Assembly (NCBI RefSeq): GCF_051549785.1
Contig: NZ_CP189974.1
Coordinates: 1,116,001-1,180,000, forward strand
Direction: 5' to 3'
Source: Caldatribacterium sp051549785
GTDB taxonomy: Bacteria > Atribacterota > Atribacteria > Atribacterales > Caldatribacteriaceae
Length of the DNA stretch: 64,000 bases
The first letter of the stretch is position 1. Every line of letters starts with the position of its first letter. Shown here one piece after another: positions 16,877 to 26,056 of the stretch. Below the pieces are notes generated by a model that saw only the letters and a list, made by a program, of their open reading frames with translations, did not search any database and had not been told where the DNA came from. A program made the translations under genes and the position numbers.

Positions 16877-18334
16877 GTGGAGGTCGAAACAAGCGAAAAA
16901 CTCGAAAAGCTTCAGGAACTCAGGAATCTCGGCATAGAGCCCTATAACGGACGTTTTGAGAAGACCCATACGGTCCTCGACATCTGCAACCACGAAGCGA
17001 CGCTCATTCAGAGCGAAGCTCGAGTCCGAACTGCTGGAAGACTCATGGCCATTCGGCGGCATGGTAAGGCCCTCTTTGCTGACCTTCAGGACCATACGGG
17101 GAGAATTCAGATATACGTCAAGCGGGATGTCCTGGGTGATGACCGCTTTCAGGTTTTCCGGGTGATCGATGTTGGGGACCTTCTGGGAGTGGAGGGGAAA
17201 GTCTTCCGAACTCATGCCGGGGAACTCACCGTTCTCGTTGAGGACTTCGTTTTTCTTGGGAAATGCCTCCGCCCCCTCCCGGAGAAATGGCATGGACTCA
17301 GGGATGTGGAGGTTCGATACCGGAAGCGGTACCTCGACCTCATCATGAACCCCGAGGTCCGAAGCATCTTCCTCCTTCGTTCCCGTCTCATCCGGGAAAT
17401 CCGGGCCTTTCTTGATGAGCGGGGCTTTGTAGAGGTTGAGACTCCCATGATGCAGGTCATCCCCGGAGGTGCCCTGGCCCGTCCCTTCAAGACGTTCCAC
17501 AACGCCCTGGGGATGGAGCTCTATCTCCGTATTGCCCCGGAACTCTTCCTGAAACGTCTCGTGGTGGGGGGGTTCGAAAAGGTCTACGAAATCAACCGGA
17601 ACTTCAGAAACGAGGGGATTTCGGTCCGTCACAATCCGGAGTTCACGATGCTCGAACTCTACGAGGCCTACGGGAACTACGAGACCATGATGCGCCTCTG
17701 CGAAGAACTCCTCTCTTCTGTGATTCTGAGAATTCTTGGAACGTACACCATCACCTATCAGTCGATGGCCATTGACTTTACCCCACCTTGGAGGCGTTTG
17801 CTCTTGCCCGAGGCTATTCGGGAGAAAACCGGGATTGACATCCTTGAGGATTCTCTTGAAATCATACGGAAGAAAGCGGACGAGCTGGGGATGCCCTGGG
17901 AAGTGCACTGGGATCGGGGGAAGTTCGTGAACGAGCTTCTTGAGCGCTTTGTGCAGCCTGAGCTCATCCATCCGACCTTCGTGCTCGACTATCCGGTGGA
18001 GATTTCACCTCTGGCCAAGGCTAAGAAGGACAACCCCCGTCTGGCTGAGCGTTTCGAGCTCTTCATCGGGCAAGAAGAAATCGGGAATGCCTACAGCGAG
18101 CTCAACGATCCCTTCGAACAGAGGAGACGTTTCGAAGAGCAGGCTCGAAAGCGCCAGAGGGGTGATCTCGAAGCGCATTTCATCGATGAGGATTACCTTG
18201 AAGCGCTGGAGTACGGGATGCCTCCCACAGGGGGACTGGGTATTGGGATTGACCGGCTGGTTATGCTCCTTGCCGATGTGCCTTCTATTCGAGAGGTTAT
18301 CCTCTTCCCCCTCCTTCGCCCTGCCAGAGATTGA
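16877..18334 (+). CDS. lysS: Lysine-tRNA ligase, class II
   Basis: LysRS charges tRNA-Lys. The product (485 residues) has the N-terminal OB fold (VRTAGRLMAIRRHGKALFADLQD) and the class II core: motif 2 FRNEGISVRHNPEFTMLE and motif 3 GLGIGIDRLVML. GTG 16877 follows GGAGGGTGA at 4-5 bases; ATG 16862, 15 bases upstream in frame, lacks a clear SD but cannot be excluded. The stop overlaps the -35 of the clp promoter. Confidence 0.95.
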   Translation: MEVETSEKLEKLQELRNLGIEPYNGRFEKTHTVLDICNHEATLIQSEARVRTAGRLMAIRRHGKALFADLQDHTGRIQIYVKRDVLGDDRFQVFRVIDVGDLLGVEGKVFRTHAGELTVLVEDFVFLGKCLRPLPEKWHGLRDVEVRYRKRYLDLIMNPEVRSIFLLRSRLIREIRAFLDERGFVEVETPMMQVIPGGALARPFKTFHNALGMELYLRIAPELFLKRLVVGGFEKVYEINRNFRNEGISVRHNPEFTMLELYEAYGNYETMMRLCEELLSSVILRILGTYTITYQSMAIDFTPPWRRLLLPEAIREKTGIDILEDSLEIIRKKADELGMPWEVHWDRGKFVNELLERFVQPELIHPTFVLDYPVEISPLAKAKKDNPRLAERFELFIGQEEIGNAYSELNDPFEQRRRFEEQARKRQRGDLEAHFIDEDYLEALEYGMPPTGGLGIGIDRLVMLLADVPSIREVILFPLLRPARD

Positions 18335-18358
18335 CAAAGCCCCTGAGGCGGGTATAAT
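18331..18358 (+). promoter_or_regulatory. Promoter of the ctsR-mcsA-mcsB-clpC operon
   Basis: A full-consensus vegetative promoter: TTGACA (18331-18336), 16-base spacer, TATAAT (18353-18358). It overlaps the lysS stop codon. Such a strong core promoter is what one expects for an operon held down by a repressor. Confidence 0.92.
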
Positions 18359-18364
18359 GAAAAA

Positions 18365-18381
18365 TGTCAGTTATGGTCAAA
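18365..18381 (+). promoter_or_regulatory. CtsR operator
   Basis: The known CtsR site is a direct heptamer repeat, RGTCAAA-NAN-RGTCAAA. Here TGTCAGT-TAT-GGTCAAA has a perfect second half, the GTCA core in the first half and the NAN spacer. It sits at the predicted transcription start, directly after the -10 box, so bound CtsR would block initiation. Confidence 0.8.
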
Positions 18382-18403
18382 AGGGGCAAGAGGAGGGAGA
18401 GCC

Positions 18404-18886
18404 ATGTATTCCCTCTGTGACACCATAGAACGATACATCATGCGCCTTATTGAGAACTCCCCCGACCAGGTGGTCACCATCCAGCGGGGGAAGCTGGCGA
18501 GTGAGTTCGATTGTGCTCCGTCCCAGATCAACTATGTTCTTGCCACCCGTTTCAGTGTTTTTCGGGGCTTTATCGTGGAGAGCCGGCGAGGGGGTAGCGG
18601 CTACGTCCGGATCAGGAAGATTCCCATTGACCGGATTGAGCCGATTGTGGCCTACCTTGAGGAATATGAGCGGCAGCTTAAAGAAAGCGACGTCGAGGAC
18701 CTCCTGAGCTGGCTGGAGCGGGAGAACTTCATCACGCACCGCGAGGGTCAGCTCATGAAGGCAGCAATGATTAGGGCTTTAGAGAAAATCGACGACCTTG
18801 GTATTCCTCCCGGAGCGGAGCGAAATCAGCTTCGCTCAAGGATACTGAAAGAAATGCTCCTGCAGATTCTGAGCTGGGGGAAGTAG
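18404..18886 (+). CDS. ctsR: Transcriptional repressor CtsR
   Basis: CtsR represses clp genes and releases DNA on heat or protein stress. The 160-residue product has the winged helix region QRGKLASEFDCAPSQINYVLATRF and the glycine-rich beta wing ESRRGGSGYVRI, both highly conserved. It is the first gene of the operon and has its own operator just upstream, so autoregulation is expected. Confidence 0.97.
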   Translation: MYSLCDTIERYIMRLIENSPDQVVTIQRGKLASEFDCAPSQINYVLATRFSVFRGFIVESRRGGSGYVRIRKIPIDRIEPIVAYLEEYERQLKESDVEDLLSWLERENFITHREGQLMKAAMIRALEKIDDLGIPPGAERNQLRSRILKEMLLQILSWGK

Positions 18887-19366
18887 ATGAGGTGCGACTT
18901 TTGCGGACACCGTGAGGCGACAGTTGTGGTGTACCTTGCCCAGGAACGGGCAGGATTAGGGGATAAGCTCTTTCTGTGCTGGAAGTGTGCGATGCACGTG
19001 TCCGTTGCTCACCTTCTTGAAACGGGGCTCCGGAATGGTCGAATCCAGAAAGAGCAAACTCTGGGTCGTCAGAGAAAGCGCTGTCCTTTTTGCCTTTTGC
19101 CTTTGCGGGTATTCCTTGAGCGTGGGTCTGTGGGATGTCCCTACTGCTACAGTGCCTTTTCCCGGGAAATAGAACGGTGGGCACGGGAAGAGCAGGCAGG
19201 GAATCACCACCGGGGCAGTATGCCCTGGCGCTTTGTCCGGAAAAAGAAGATTCAGGAGAGCCTCTCCCAGGCACTACGGGATTTTGAGCGGTGTGTGGCT
19301 GAAGAGCGATATGAGCAGGCCGAGCGCTTGAAAAAGCTCATTGAGAGGTTGCAATCGCTCCTATGA
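18887..19366 (+). CDS. mcsA: Protein-arginine kinase activator McsA
   Basis: McsA activates the McsB kinase in Bacillus. The 159-residue product has two Cys-rich zinc fingers (CDFCG...CWKC and CPFC...CPYC) and a C-terminal UVR motif (residues about 130-159, FERCVAEERYEQAERLKKLIE). ATG follows the ctsR stop directly. The first 40 residues and the UVR region are well conserved, so the protein looks functional although its partner McsB does not. Confidence 0.94.
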   Translation: MRCDFCGHREATVVVYLAQERAGLGDKLFLCWKCAMHVSVAHLLETGLRNGRIQKEQTLGRQRKRCPFCLLPLRVFLERGSVGCPYCYSAFSREIERWAREEQAGNHHRGSMPWRFVRKKKIQESLSQALRDFERCVAEERYEQAERLKKLIERLQSLL

Positions 19367-20337
19367 GGATGTGTATTCCCTGGAAGAAAACCCTTCCTTC
19401 TCTTGGGGTAGTGCGGGAAAAGACACAGATTGTCCTTGCCCGGAATCTCGAGGGCCTTCCCTTTCCATCGTCGCGCTTTTTCCATCCCCTTTTCTCCGAG
19501 GAGGTTGAACGAAGGGTCACGAAAGCCATCTGTGGGGAAGGTCGGGGTTTCGGGTTTTTCCGTAGACAAAATGAGGAAGGAACGGTTTCCTTCGTTCGGG
19601 AGCGAAAGGGCCAGAAGTTCGGAGTGGTGCTCGGTAGCGGCGACCACCTGCGAATCTTCTCAGAAAGGATGGCCCCTTTGAGACGTGCTGATTTCGAGGC
19701 GGTGCGGCGACTTGACCGGTGGCTTGAGCGTTTCCTCGATTACGCCTTTGACCCTCAGTGGGGGTATCTCACGGCCTCTCCCTGGTGGATGGGAACAGGC
19801 CTCAAAATCTTTGTGTGGCTCCACCTGCCCGCCCTTTCTCTGGTGTACGGTGAGGACCAGGTCCTCCAGTGGTTTCGAGAGCGTCAGGAGTTTGTCGTCT
19901 CAGGGTATGGCGGAACGAAAGAACCCGTGGCACACGTTTTCGAAATCACGAACCGCTACACCCTGGGGGTGACGGAAGAGGAAATCTTCCAGGGAATGTC
20001 CTGGATTGAGCGAAAGGTGGTTCAGTGGGAACGGAGCATCCGGGAAATCCTCCGGAATTCTGACCTTCACCGTAAGACGCTGCTTGAGAAAGTGCAGGAA
20101 GCGGGTAAAGATCTTGCTCGGGAGGGCGATATAAAGGGAAAGAAAGTGCTGGACTTCCTGTCGCTGCTTCGTTTCGGGCAGGAGGAGGGAATATTTGCCC
20201 AGAGGCGGGGTTGTAATGGAATGAGCGTTGGAGCATGGGTGGAAGAGCGGCTGAAAACCATTCCTCTGCGAGGGGTGTGTGGGGATATACTGGAATTTTT
20301 AGGAGTGTCTTTGGGGAGGATACGAGACGATGTTTGA
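19363..20337 (+). CDS. mcsB: McsB-like protein-arginine kinase, probably catalytically degenerate
   Basis: McsB proteins phosphorylate arginines to mark proteins for ClpC. The fold signature is kept: LARNLEGLPFP (25-35), DHLRI (94-98), FDPQWGYLTAS (129-139), MGTGL, FEITNRYTLG. Residues known to bind ATP phosphates in phosphagen kinases are changed. The SSRxRLARN motif reads KTQIVLARN (20-28), CPTN reads SPWW (139-142), GTGLR reads GTGLK (148) and RGxxGEG reads SGYGGTK (180-186). At 324 residues it is shorter than usual. It may act as a binding adaptor without kinase activity (inference). The start overlaps mcsA by 4 bases and the end overlaps clpC by 8. Confidence 0.88.
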   Translation: MRMCIPWKKTLPSLGVVREKTQIVLARNLEGLPFPSSRFFHPLFSEEVERRVTKAICGEGRGFGFFRRQNEEGTVSFVRERKGQKFGVVLGSGDHLRIFSERMAPLRRADFEAVRRLDRWLERFLDYAFDPQWGYLTASPWWMGTGLKIFVWLHLPALSLVYGEDQVLQWFRERQEFVVSGYGGTKEPVAHVFEITNRYTLGVTEEEIFQGMSWIERKVVQWERSIREILRNSDLHRKTLLEKVQEAGKDLAREGDIKGKKVLDFLSLLRFGQEEGIFAQRRGCNGMSVGAWVEERLKTIPLRGVCGDILEFLGVSLGRIRDDV

Positions 20338-22792
20338 ACGGTATACCGAGAGGGCGCGGAAGGTTATCATTCTGGCCCAGGATGAGGCAGTTCGCTTAAA
20401 GCACAATCACATCGGCACAGAACACCTCCTCCTCGGTCTTTTGCGAGAGCGGGAAGGCCTGGCAGCGAAAATCCTTGACAGTTTCGATATCACCCTGGAG
20501 CTCGTTCGGAGTGAACTTGAGCACATGGTGGATCGAACAGAGTACCAGGGCTCAAGAGAAGTTGCCTTCACTCCTCGGGCAAAGCGGGTTCTCGAGCTTG
20601 CCCTCGATGAGACGCGGCGCATGGGACACAACTACGTGGGCACGGAGCACATCCTCCTTGGGATTCTCCGGGAAGGAGAGGGTGTTGGAGCCCAGATTCT
20701 CCGCCGTCTTGGCCTTGACCTTGAGATGGTGAGGAACAGACTCTACGAATTCCTCAACGAAAGCTCCTCCTCTCAGGAGAGCTTCCCTGACTCACCCCCA
20801 TCGCATCGGGAGAGTCGAACCCCTGTTCTTGATGAGTTCAGCCGGGACCTGACCCAGTTGGCTTTAGAGAAGAAGCTCGATCCGGTCATCGGACGGGAAA
20901 AGGAGATCGAGCGGGTTATCCAGATTCTAAGCCGGAGGACAAAGAACAACCCTGTGCTCATTGGAGAACCTGGAGTGGGGAAGACCGCTATTGTGGAGGG
21001 GCTGGCGCAGAAGATTGTGAGAGGCGAGGTTCCCGAAATCCTCAAAGGAAAACGGGTGGTGAGCCTTGACCTTGCCGCAGTGGTTGCCGGAACCAAGTAT
21101 CGCGGGGAGTTTGAGAAGCGCCTGAAGAAAATCATCTCGGAAATCGTCCAGACCAAGGAAGTCATCCTCTTCATCGATGAGGTGCACACCCTGGTGGGGG
21201 CTGGAGCAGCGGAAGGAGCCATTGACGCAGCCAATATCCTGAAACCTGCCCTTGCCCGGGGAGAGCTCCAGGCTATCGGAGCAACGACCATCACTGAGTA
21301 CCGGAAGTATATCGAGAAGGACTCGGCACTTGAGCGTCGGTTCCAGCCTGTGTACGTTGACGAACCCTCGGTGGAGGTCACCATTGCGATTCTCCGGGGT
21401 ATCCGGGAAAGGTATGAGGAGCACCACAAGGTGCGCATCACTGATGAAGCTCTGGAGGCAGCGGCAAAGCTTTCCCAGCGGTACATTTCGGACCGGTACC
21501 TTCCGGATAAGGCAATCGACGTCATGGACGAGGCGGCAAGCCGGGTGCGGCTACAAGCCACAGTGCTCCCCCCGGAGCTCAAGGAGCTCGAGGCACGGAT
21601 TGAAGAGGTTCGTCGCCAGAAGGAACGGGCGGTCCGGAATCAGGATTTCGAGGAGGCTGCCCGTTACCGGGATGAGGAGGAACGCCTGAAGCGGAAGTAC
21701 CGGGAGAGCAAAGAGGCCTGGCTGCGAGAGGTGGACGCCACGCGGCCGCTTGTTACCGAAGAGGACATCGCTGCAGTGGTCTCGAGCTGGACCGGTATAC
21801 CGGTTTCGCGCCTTGCCATGGAGGAAAAGGAGCGACTCGTTCACATGGAGGAAGAAATCCACAAGCGCATCGTGGGTCAGGAAGAGGCGGTCAAGGCAGT
21901 GTGCCGGGCCATTCGCCGTTCACGGGCCGGGTTGAAGGACCCACGCCGTCCCATTGGCTCGTTCATCTTTCTCGGTCCTTCGGGTGTTGGCAAGACAGAG
22001 CTTGCCAAGGCGCTTGCGGAGTTCCTCTTCGGCAGAGAAGACGCCCTCATCACCCTGGACATGTCCGAGTACATGGAGAAGTTTACGGTTTCACGCCTCG
22101 TCGGCTCACCTCCAGGGTATGTGGGGTATGAGGAAGGTGGACAGCTCACCGAAAAGGTGCGGAGGCGACCATACTCCGTCGTCCTCTTCGATGAGATTGA
22201 AAAGGCGAATCCCGAAATCTTCAACATCCTCCTCCAGATTATGGAAGAGGGCCGGCTCACCGATGCCCAGGGGAGGGTTGTGGATTTCAAGAACACCATC
22301 ATCATTATGACCTCAAACCTTGGCGCACGGATGATTGCCTCCCAGGGGGGCATTGGTTTTGGGGATAAGAAAGAAGAGGGACTCTCGTACCAGGAGATTA
22401 AGCAGCGGGTTATGGAGGAAGTCAAGCGGGTCTTTACCCCGGAATTCCTGAACCGGGTTGATGAGATCATCGTCTTCCGTCCGCTGAAGCAGAAGGAGAT
22501 CGAGCAGATCGTGGAGCTCCTCATGAAAGAAACGAAGAACCGCCTGAAAGAGCACGGGATGGACATCGAACTCACCCCGGAGGCTCGTGCCTTCATCGCA
22601 CGAGAAGGATACGACCCGAACTTTGGAGCCCGTCCACTCCGCCGGGCCATTCAGCGACTTGTGGAGGATCCGCTCTCGGAGCTCATTCTGAACGGGGCCT
22701 TTAAAGAAGGTGACCGCATCATTGTGACGCTTGAGGATGGGAAGATTTCCTTCACGAAGTTCGCACCCCTTGAGCTGTCCCTGCAAGCCTGA
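20330..22792 (+). CDS. clpC: ATP-dependent Clp protease ATP-binding subunit ClpC
   Basis: ClpC unfolds substrates for ClpP. The 820-residue product has the two N-terminal Clp repeats (from MFERYTERARKVI and GHNYVGTEHILLG), AAA+ domain 1 (P-loop GEPGVGKTA), a UVR-type middle domain (RNQDFEEAARYRDEEERLKRKY) and AAA+ domain 2 (P-loop GPSGVGKTE, with SEYMEKFTVSRLVGSPPGYVG). Length and order are those of ClpC. It is the last gene of the CtsR-controlled operon; no clpP is in the window. Confidence 0.97.
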   Translation: MFERYTERARKVIILAQDEAVRLKHNHIGTEHLLLGLLREREGLAAKILDSFDITLELVRSELEHMVDRTEYQGSREVAFTPRAKRVLELALDETRRMGHNYVGTEHILLGILREGEGVGAQILRRLGLDLEMVRNRLYEFLNESSSSQESFPDSPPSHRESRTPVLDEFSRDLTQLALEKKLDPVIGREKEIERVIQILSRRTKNNPVLIGEPGVGKTAIVEGLAQKIVRGEVPEILKGKRVVSLDLAAVVAGTKYRGEFEKRLKKIISEIVQTKEVILFIDEVHTLVGAGAAEGAIDAANILKPALARGELQAIGATTITEYRKYIEKDSALERRFQPVYVDEPSVEVTIAILRGIRERYEEHHKVRITDEALEAAAKLSQRYISDRYLPDKAIDVMDEAASRVRLQATVLPPELKELEARIEEVRRQKERAVRNQDFEEAARYRDEEERLKRKYRESKEAWLREVDATRPLVTEEDIAAVVSSWTGIPVSRLAMEEKERLVHMEEEIHKRIVGQEEAVKAVCRAIRRSRAGLKDPRRPIGSFIFLGPSGVGKTELAKALAEFLFGREDALITLDMSEYMEKFTVSRLVGSPPGYVGYEEGGQLTEKVRRRPYSVVLFDEIEKANPEIFNILLQIMEEGRLTDAQGRVVDFKNTIIIMTSNLGARMIASQGGIGFGDKKEEGLSYQEIKQRVMEEVKRVFTPEFLNRVDEIIVFRPLKQKEIEQIVELLMKETKNRLKEHGMDIELTPEARAFIAREGYDPNFGARPLRRAIQRLVEDPLSELILNGAFKEGDRIIVTLEDGKISFTKFAPLELSLQA

Positions 22793-22794
22793 CG

Positions 22795-24150
22795 ATGAGA
22801 TATCTCTGCAGTGAATGCGGGTATTCCACCCCCAACTGGATGGGGCGCTGTCCCCAGTGCGGAGGGTGGAATACTTTTTTTGAGGAGAAAACAGAGCGAA
22901 AACCCAAAAAACCAGCATCCCCTCCGGGAATTGTCCCTGTACGCCTCTCCGAGGTGAGCGAGGCGAACCTTCGGGAGTACCGCCGCTTCTCTTCCGGTAT
23001 CGGAGAGGTCGACCGGGTCCTTGGAGGGGGAGTTGTGGAAGGATCGCTCATTCTCCTCAGCGGGGATCCGGGCATTGGGAAGTCCACGCTTCTTCTTGAA
23101 ATTGCCGAAAACGTCGCCAGGGTGGGCAAAACGGTGCTCTATGTCTCCAGCGAGGAATCCCTTGCCCAGGTCTATCTGAGGGTGAACCGCCTTGGTTTAT
23201 CCAAAACACCCCACCTTTTCCTCCTCTCCTCTGACGCTTTCGAGGACATCCTCGGCGCCATTGATACCCTTTCTCCTCATCTTTTGATTGTCGATTCCAT
23301 TCAGAACCTCTCCCGGCAGGAGAGCGACTTCCTTCCCGGAAGCGTGGCGATGTTACGGGAACTGAGCACCCAGTTCATGGGAATCGCCAAAAAGCGCGGC
23401 ATTGCCTGCATCCTTGTGGGCCATGTCACCAAGGAGGGTGTGGTTGCTGGGCCGAAGACTCTGGAGCACCTTGTGGATGTGGTACTGTATCTTGAGGGAG
23501 ACCCCAACCGTCCGCTGCGGATGCTCCGGGGAATGAAGAACCGTTTTGGGTCTACCCAAGAGGTGGGGCTTTTAGAGCTCGGGGAGGAGGGATTTGTGGA
23601 AGTAAGCGATCCCTCCCTGTACTTCCTCCTTGACAGTGAGGGGTTTCGTCCTGGAGTGGCCCGAACGGTTCTTGCAGAGGGTAAAAGGGCCATGGTGGTG
23701 GAGATTCAGTCTCTCGTCCATCCGAGCTCTTTTGACTTTCCTCGACGGGTGAGCCTGGGCATTGACCTCAACCGGCTGCACCTCCTCCTTGCGGTGGTGG
23801 AGAAAAACACGAGAATACGCTTTTCCCGACACGACGTCTATGTGAGCATCGCCGGGGGAATCCGTACTCTCGAGACGGGCCTTGATCTCGCCCTCTGTGT
23901 CAGTCTCGTCTCCTCTCGCTTAGAGAGGGAGGTCCGCAAGGATACCGTGTTCTGCGGTGAGGTCGGTCTTGGAGGCGAGGTGCGGTCGGTACCCCTTCTT
24001 GAGCAGCGCCTTCAGGAGGCACTTCGGGTAGGCATACGCCGGGCTGTCCTGGCGCGGGGGCAGAAAGTTCCGCCCCGCCTTGCAGGTATTGAGTGCGCCT
24101 TCTGTGGTCACATCCTCGAGCTCTTCGAAAAGGAAGGGCTCAGACCGTAA
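22795..24150 (+). CDS. radA: DNA repair protein RadA
   Basis: RadA is a RecA-like ATPase that helps branch migration in recombination. The 451-residue protein begins with a C4 zinc motif (CSECGYSTPNWMGRCPQCGGW), then Walker A GDPGIGKST, the RadA-specific KNRFGSTQEVG and a C-terminal Lon-like domain. It starts two bases after the clpC stop, so it may be read through from the stress operon, as in Firmicutes. Confidence 0.96.
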   Translation: MRYLCSECGYSTPNWMGRCPQCGGWNTFFEEKTERKPKKPASPPGIVPVRLSEVSEANLREYRRFSSGIGEVDRVLGGGVVEGSLILLSGDPGIGKSTLLLEIAENVARVGKTVLYVSSEESLAQVYLRVNRLGLSKTPHLFLLSSDAFEDILGAIDTLSPHLLIVDSIQNLSRQESDFLPGSVAMLRELSTQFMGIAKKRGIACILVGHVTKEGVVAGPKTLEHLVDVVLYLEGDPNRPLRMLRGMKNRFGSTQEVGLLELGEEGFVEVSDPSLYFLLDSEGFRPGVARTVLAEGKRAMVVEIQSLVHPSSFDFPRRVSLGIDLNRLHLLLAVVEKNTRIRFSRHDVYVSIAGGIRTLETGLDLALCVSLVSSRLEREVRKDTVFCGEVGLGGEVRSVPLLEQRLQEALRVGIRRAVLARGQKVPPRLAGIECAFCGHILELFEKEGLRP

Positions 24151-24209
24151 TCGGTATCCCCCCTTTGTGTCCTCTCTGGTGCTTACGACCCTTGCTTCCT
24201 GGGGAAAAT

Positions 24210-24218
24210 TGGTATAAT
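24210..24218 (+). promoter_or_regulatory. Extended -10 promoter upstream of the PIN/TRAM gene
   Basis: TGGTATAAT gives a perfect -10 with the extended TGn element. The -35 is poor (TTGCTT at 24192-24197, 15-base spacer). The start point would be near 24225, 75 bases before the gene. Confidence 0.6.
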
Positions 24219-24299
24219 GGAGGAAGGAGCGTCTTTTTTCGGAGGTTTTCGTGATGCTGGGATGTGGGTTTCTCAAGAAGCGGGGCGGAGGTGTTGGGT

Positions 24300-25334
24300 A
24301 TGGGGAAGGTGGTTTCCCTGGTGTTCTGTGCTTTGCTGGCAGGATGTGTCTTCATGCTTTCCTTCTTTCTTGCTCCATGGTCTTCTCGTCTGTGGAATAC
24401 GCTCTTTGCCCTTTTTGCCGCTTTAGGGGTGATGGTGGTCAGCATGCGGTTTGTGAAACCCCTGGAAAAGGCCTTCACTGTGGTGGGAGGGGTGCTTTCC
24501 CGGACTTCGGCAGTCGACATCCTCGTTGGTCTTGGAGGGCTCATTGTCGGACTGGTTATTGGGGTCCTCCTGACCTATCCGATATCCTTTTTGCCCTTTA
24601 AGAATGCGGCACTACCGCTTGTGGTGACCATTATCTGTGGGGCTCTTGGTCTTGCGATTTTTCTCCTTCGAAAGGATGACATTGTGTCCCTCCTCACCGG
24701 TCTTCCCCGGGTGCGGTTTTTGCGAGGTCAGGGGGCAACGGGGAAAATCCTGGACACCAGTGCCATTGTGGACGGGCGAATCGCGGATATCTGCAGGACG
24801 GGCTTTCTCGAGGGAGAACTCCTGATCCCCCGCTTTGTGCTCCGGGAACTCCAGCAGGTTGCGGATTCTCAGGACCCTCTCAAGCGGAACCGTGGTCGGC
24901 GCGGTCTTGACATCCTGAATAGAATGAGAAAGGAAAAGAAGGTCAACATCCGCATCATTGATCGAGATTTCCCTGATATCCGGGATGTGGATGCCAAACT
25001 CATCAAGCTGGCGAAAATCATGGGGGCACGGGTCATCACCAACGATTTCAACCTGAACAAAATTGCCGAGCTTGAAGGTGTGGAAGTCCTCAACATCAAC
25101 GAGCTCTCCAACGCCCTGAAACCCTATGTGCTTCCAGGTGAAGAACTCCGGGTCCAGATTATTCGAGAGGGGAAAGAGGCGGATCAGGGTGTGGGTTACC
25201 TTGACGATGGGACGATGGTGGTGGTGGAGGAGGGGAAAAAGTACATCAATGCCACCGTGGATACGGTTGTCACCAGTGTCCTGCAGACTCCCGCGGGACG
25301 GATGATTTTCGCCCGCCTGAAAACGAAAGGGTGA
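24300..25334 (+). CDS. Membrane-anchored PIN and TRAM domain protein (YacL-like)
   Basis: The 344-residue protein has four N-terminal membrane helices (about residues 5-115), a PIN nuclease-like domain (KILDTSAIVDGRIADI, later DVDAKLIKLAK and ITNDFNLNKIAE give the acidic residues) and a C-terminal TRAM domain (from about GEELRVQIIREGKEADQGVGYLDDG). This is the architecture of Bacillus YacL, also found next to radA and ispD. Its role is unclear; RNA binding or cleavage is likely from the domains. ATG 24300 has GGAGGTG six bases upstream; earlier in-frame codons lack this. Confidence 0.9.
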   Translation: MGKVVSLVFCALLAGCVFMLSFFLAPWSSRLWNTLFALFAALGVMVVSMRFVKPLEKAFTVVGGVLSRTSAVDILVGLGGLIVGLVIGVLLTYPISFLPFKNAALPLVVTIICGALGLAIFLLRKDDIVSLLTGLPRVRFLRGQGATGKILDTSAIVDGRIADICRTGFLEGELLIPRFVLRELQQVADSQDPLKRNRGRRGLDILNRMRKEKKVNIRIIDRDFPDIRDVDAKLIKLAKIMGARVITNDFNLNKIAELEGVEVLNINELSNALKPYVLPGEELRVQIIREGKEADQGVGYLDDGTMVVVEEGKKYINATVDTVVTSVLQTPAGRMIFARLKTKG

Positions 25335-26056
25335 GACCTCTGGGTTCGTCGTTTTTCGCCGTGGTGGTGGCGGCAGGAGTTGGAGAACGAATGAATGCTG
25401 CTTTGCCCAAGCAGTATCTTCCGCTCCTTGGAAAGCCAGTTCTGGCGCACACCCTTGAAGCTTTTGAACGGTTTGAGCCCGTTACCGAAGTCACCGTGGT
25501 CATTCATCCCCTGCACGAGAAGATTTTCGAGCGGGAGATTCTCGAAAGATACCGTTTCCGCAAGGTCAGACGGTACGTGTTTGGTGGTGCCACGCGCCAG
25601 GACTCAGTGTACGAGGGAGTGAAGGTGTACCGGGACCATCCTGAGGATTTCGTCCTCATCCACGATGGGGTGCGACCGCTGGTGGGGGAGGAGGTTCTGT
25701 GGCGGTGTGTGGAGGGGCTGAGGAAACACGAGGCCATATGTGTGGCCATTCCTTCTGTGGATACCCTAAAGCTCTCCCTCGATGGGCAGACGGTGCAGAA
25801 GACCCTGGACCGCAGGACCGTATGGCGGGCTCAGACGCCTCAGGCGTTTCGTGTGGGCCTCATCCTTCAGGCCTTTGAGCAGGCCAGGAAAGAGGGTTTT
25901 CAGGGGACCGATGATGCCTCGCTTGTGGAACGTCTTGGGGTTCCGGTATACCTTGTCCTGGGGTCGGAGGAGAACCTGAAAATCACCACTCCTCAGGACT
26001 TTCTCCTGGCTGAGGAGATGCTCCGCTTCAGAGTGCGATGGTCCCGTACCGGGTAG
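25331..26056 (+). CDS. ispD: 2-C-methyl-D-erythritol 4-phosphate cytidylyltransferase
   Basis: IspD makes CDP-methylerythritol in the non-mevalonate isoprenoid pathway. Motifs AAGVGERM, LPKQYLPLLGKPVLAHTLEAF, IHDGVRPLV and QGTDDASLVE are present in a 241-residue protein. GTG 25331 overlaps the preceding stop by four bases (GTGA). An ATG-initiated start near 25391 would remove the nucleotide-binding motif. Confidence 0.95.
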   Translation: MRPLGSSFFAVVVAAGVGERMNAALPKQYLPLLGKPVLAHTLEAFERFEPVTEVTVVIHPLHEKIFEREILERYRFRKVRRYVFGGATRQDSVYEGVKVYRDHPEDFVLIHDGVRPLVGEEVLWRCVEGLRKHEAICVAIPSVDTLKLSLDGQTVQKTLDRRTVWRAQTPQAFRVGLILQAFEQARKEGFQGTDDASLVERLGVPVYLVLGSEENLKITTPQDFLLAEEMLRFRVRWSRTG

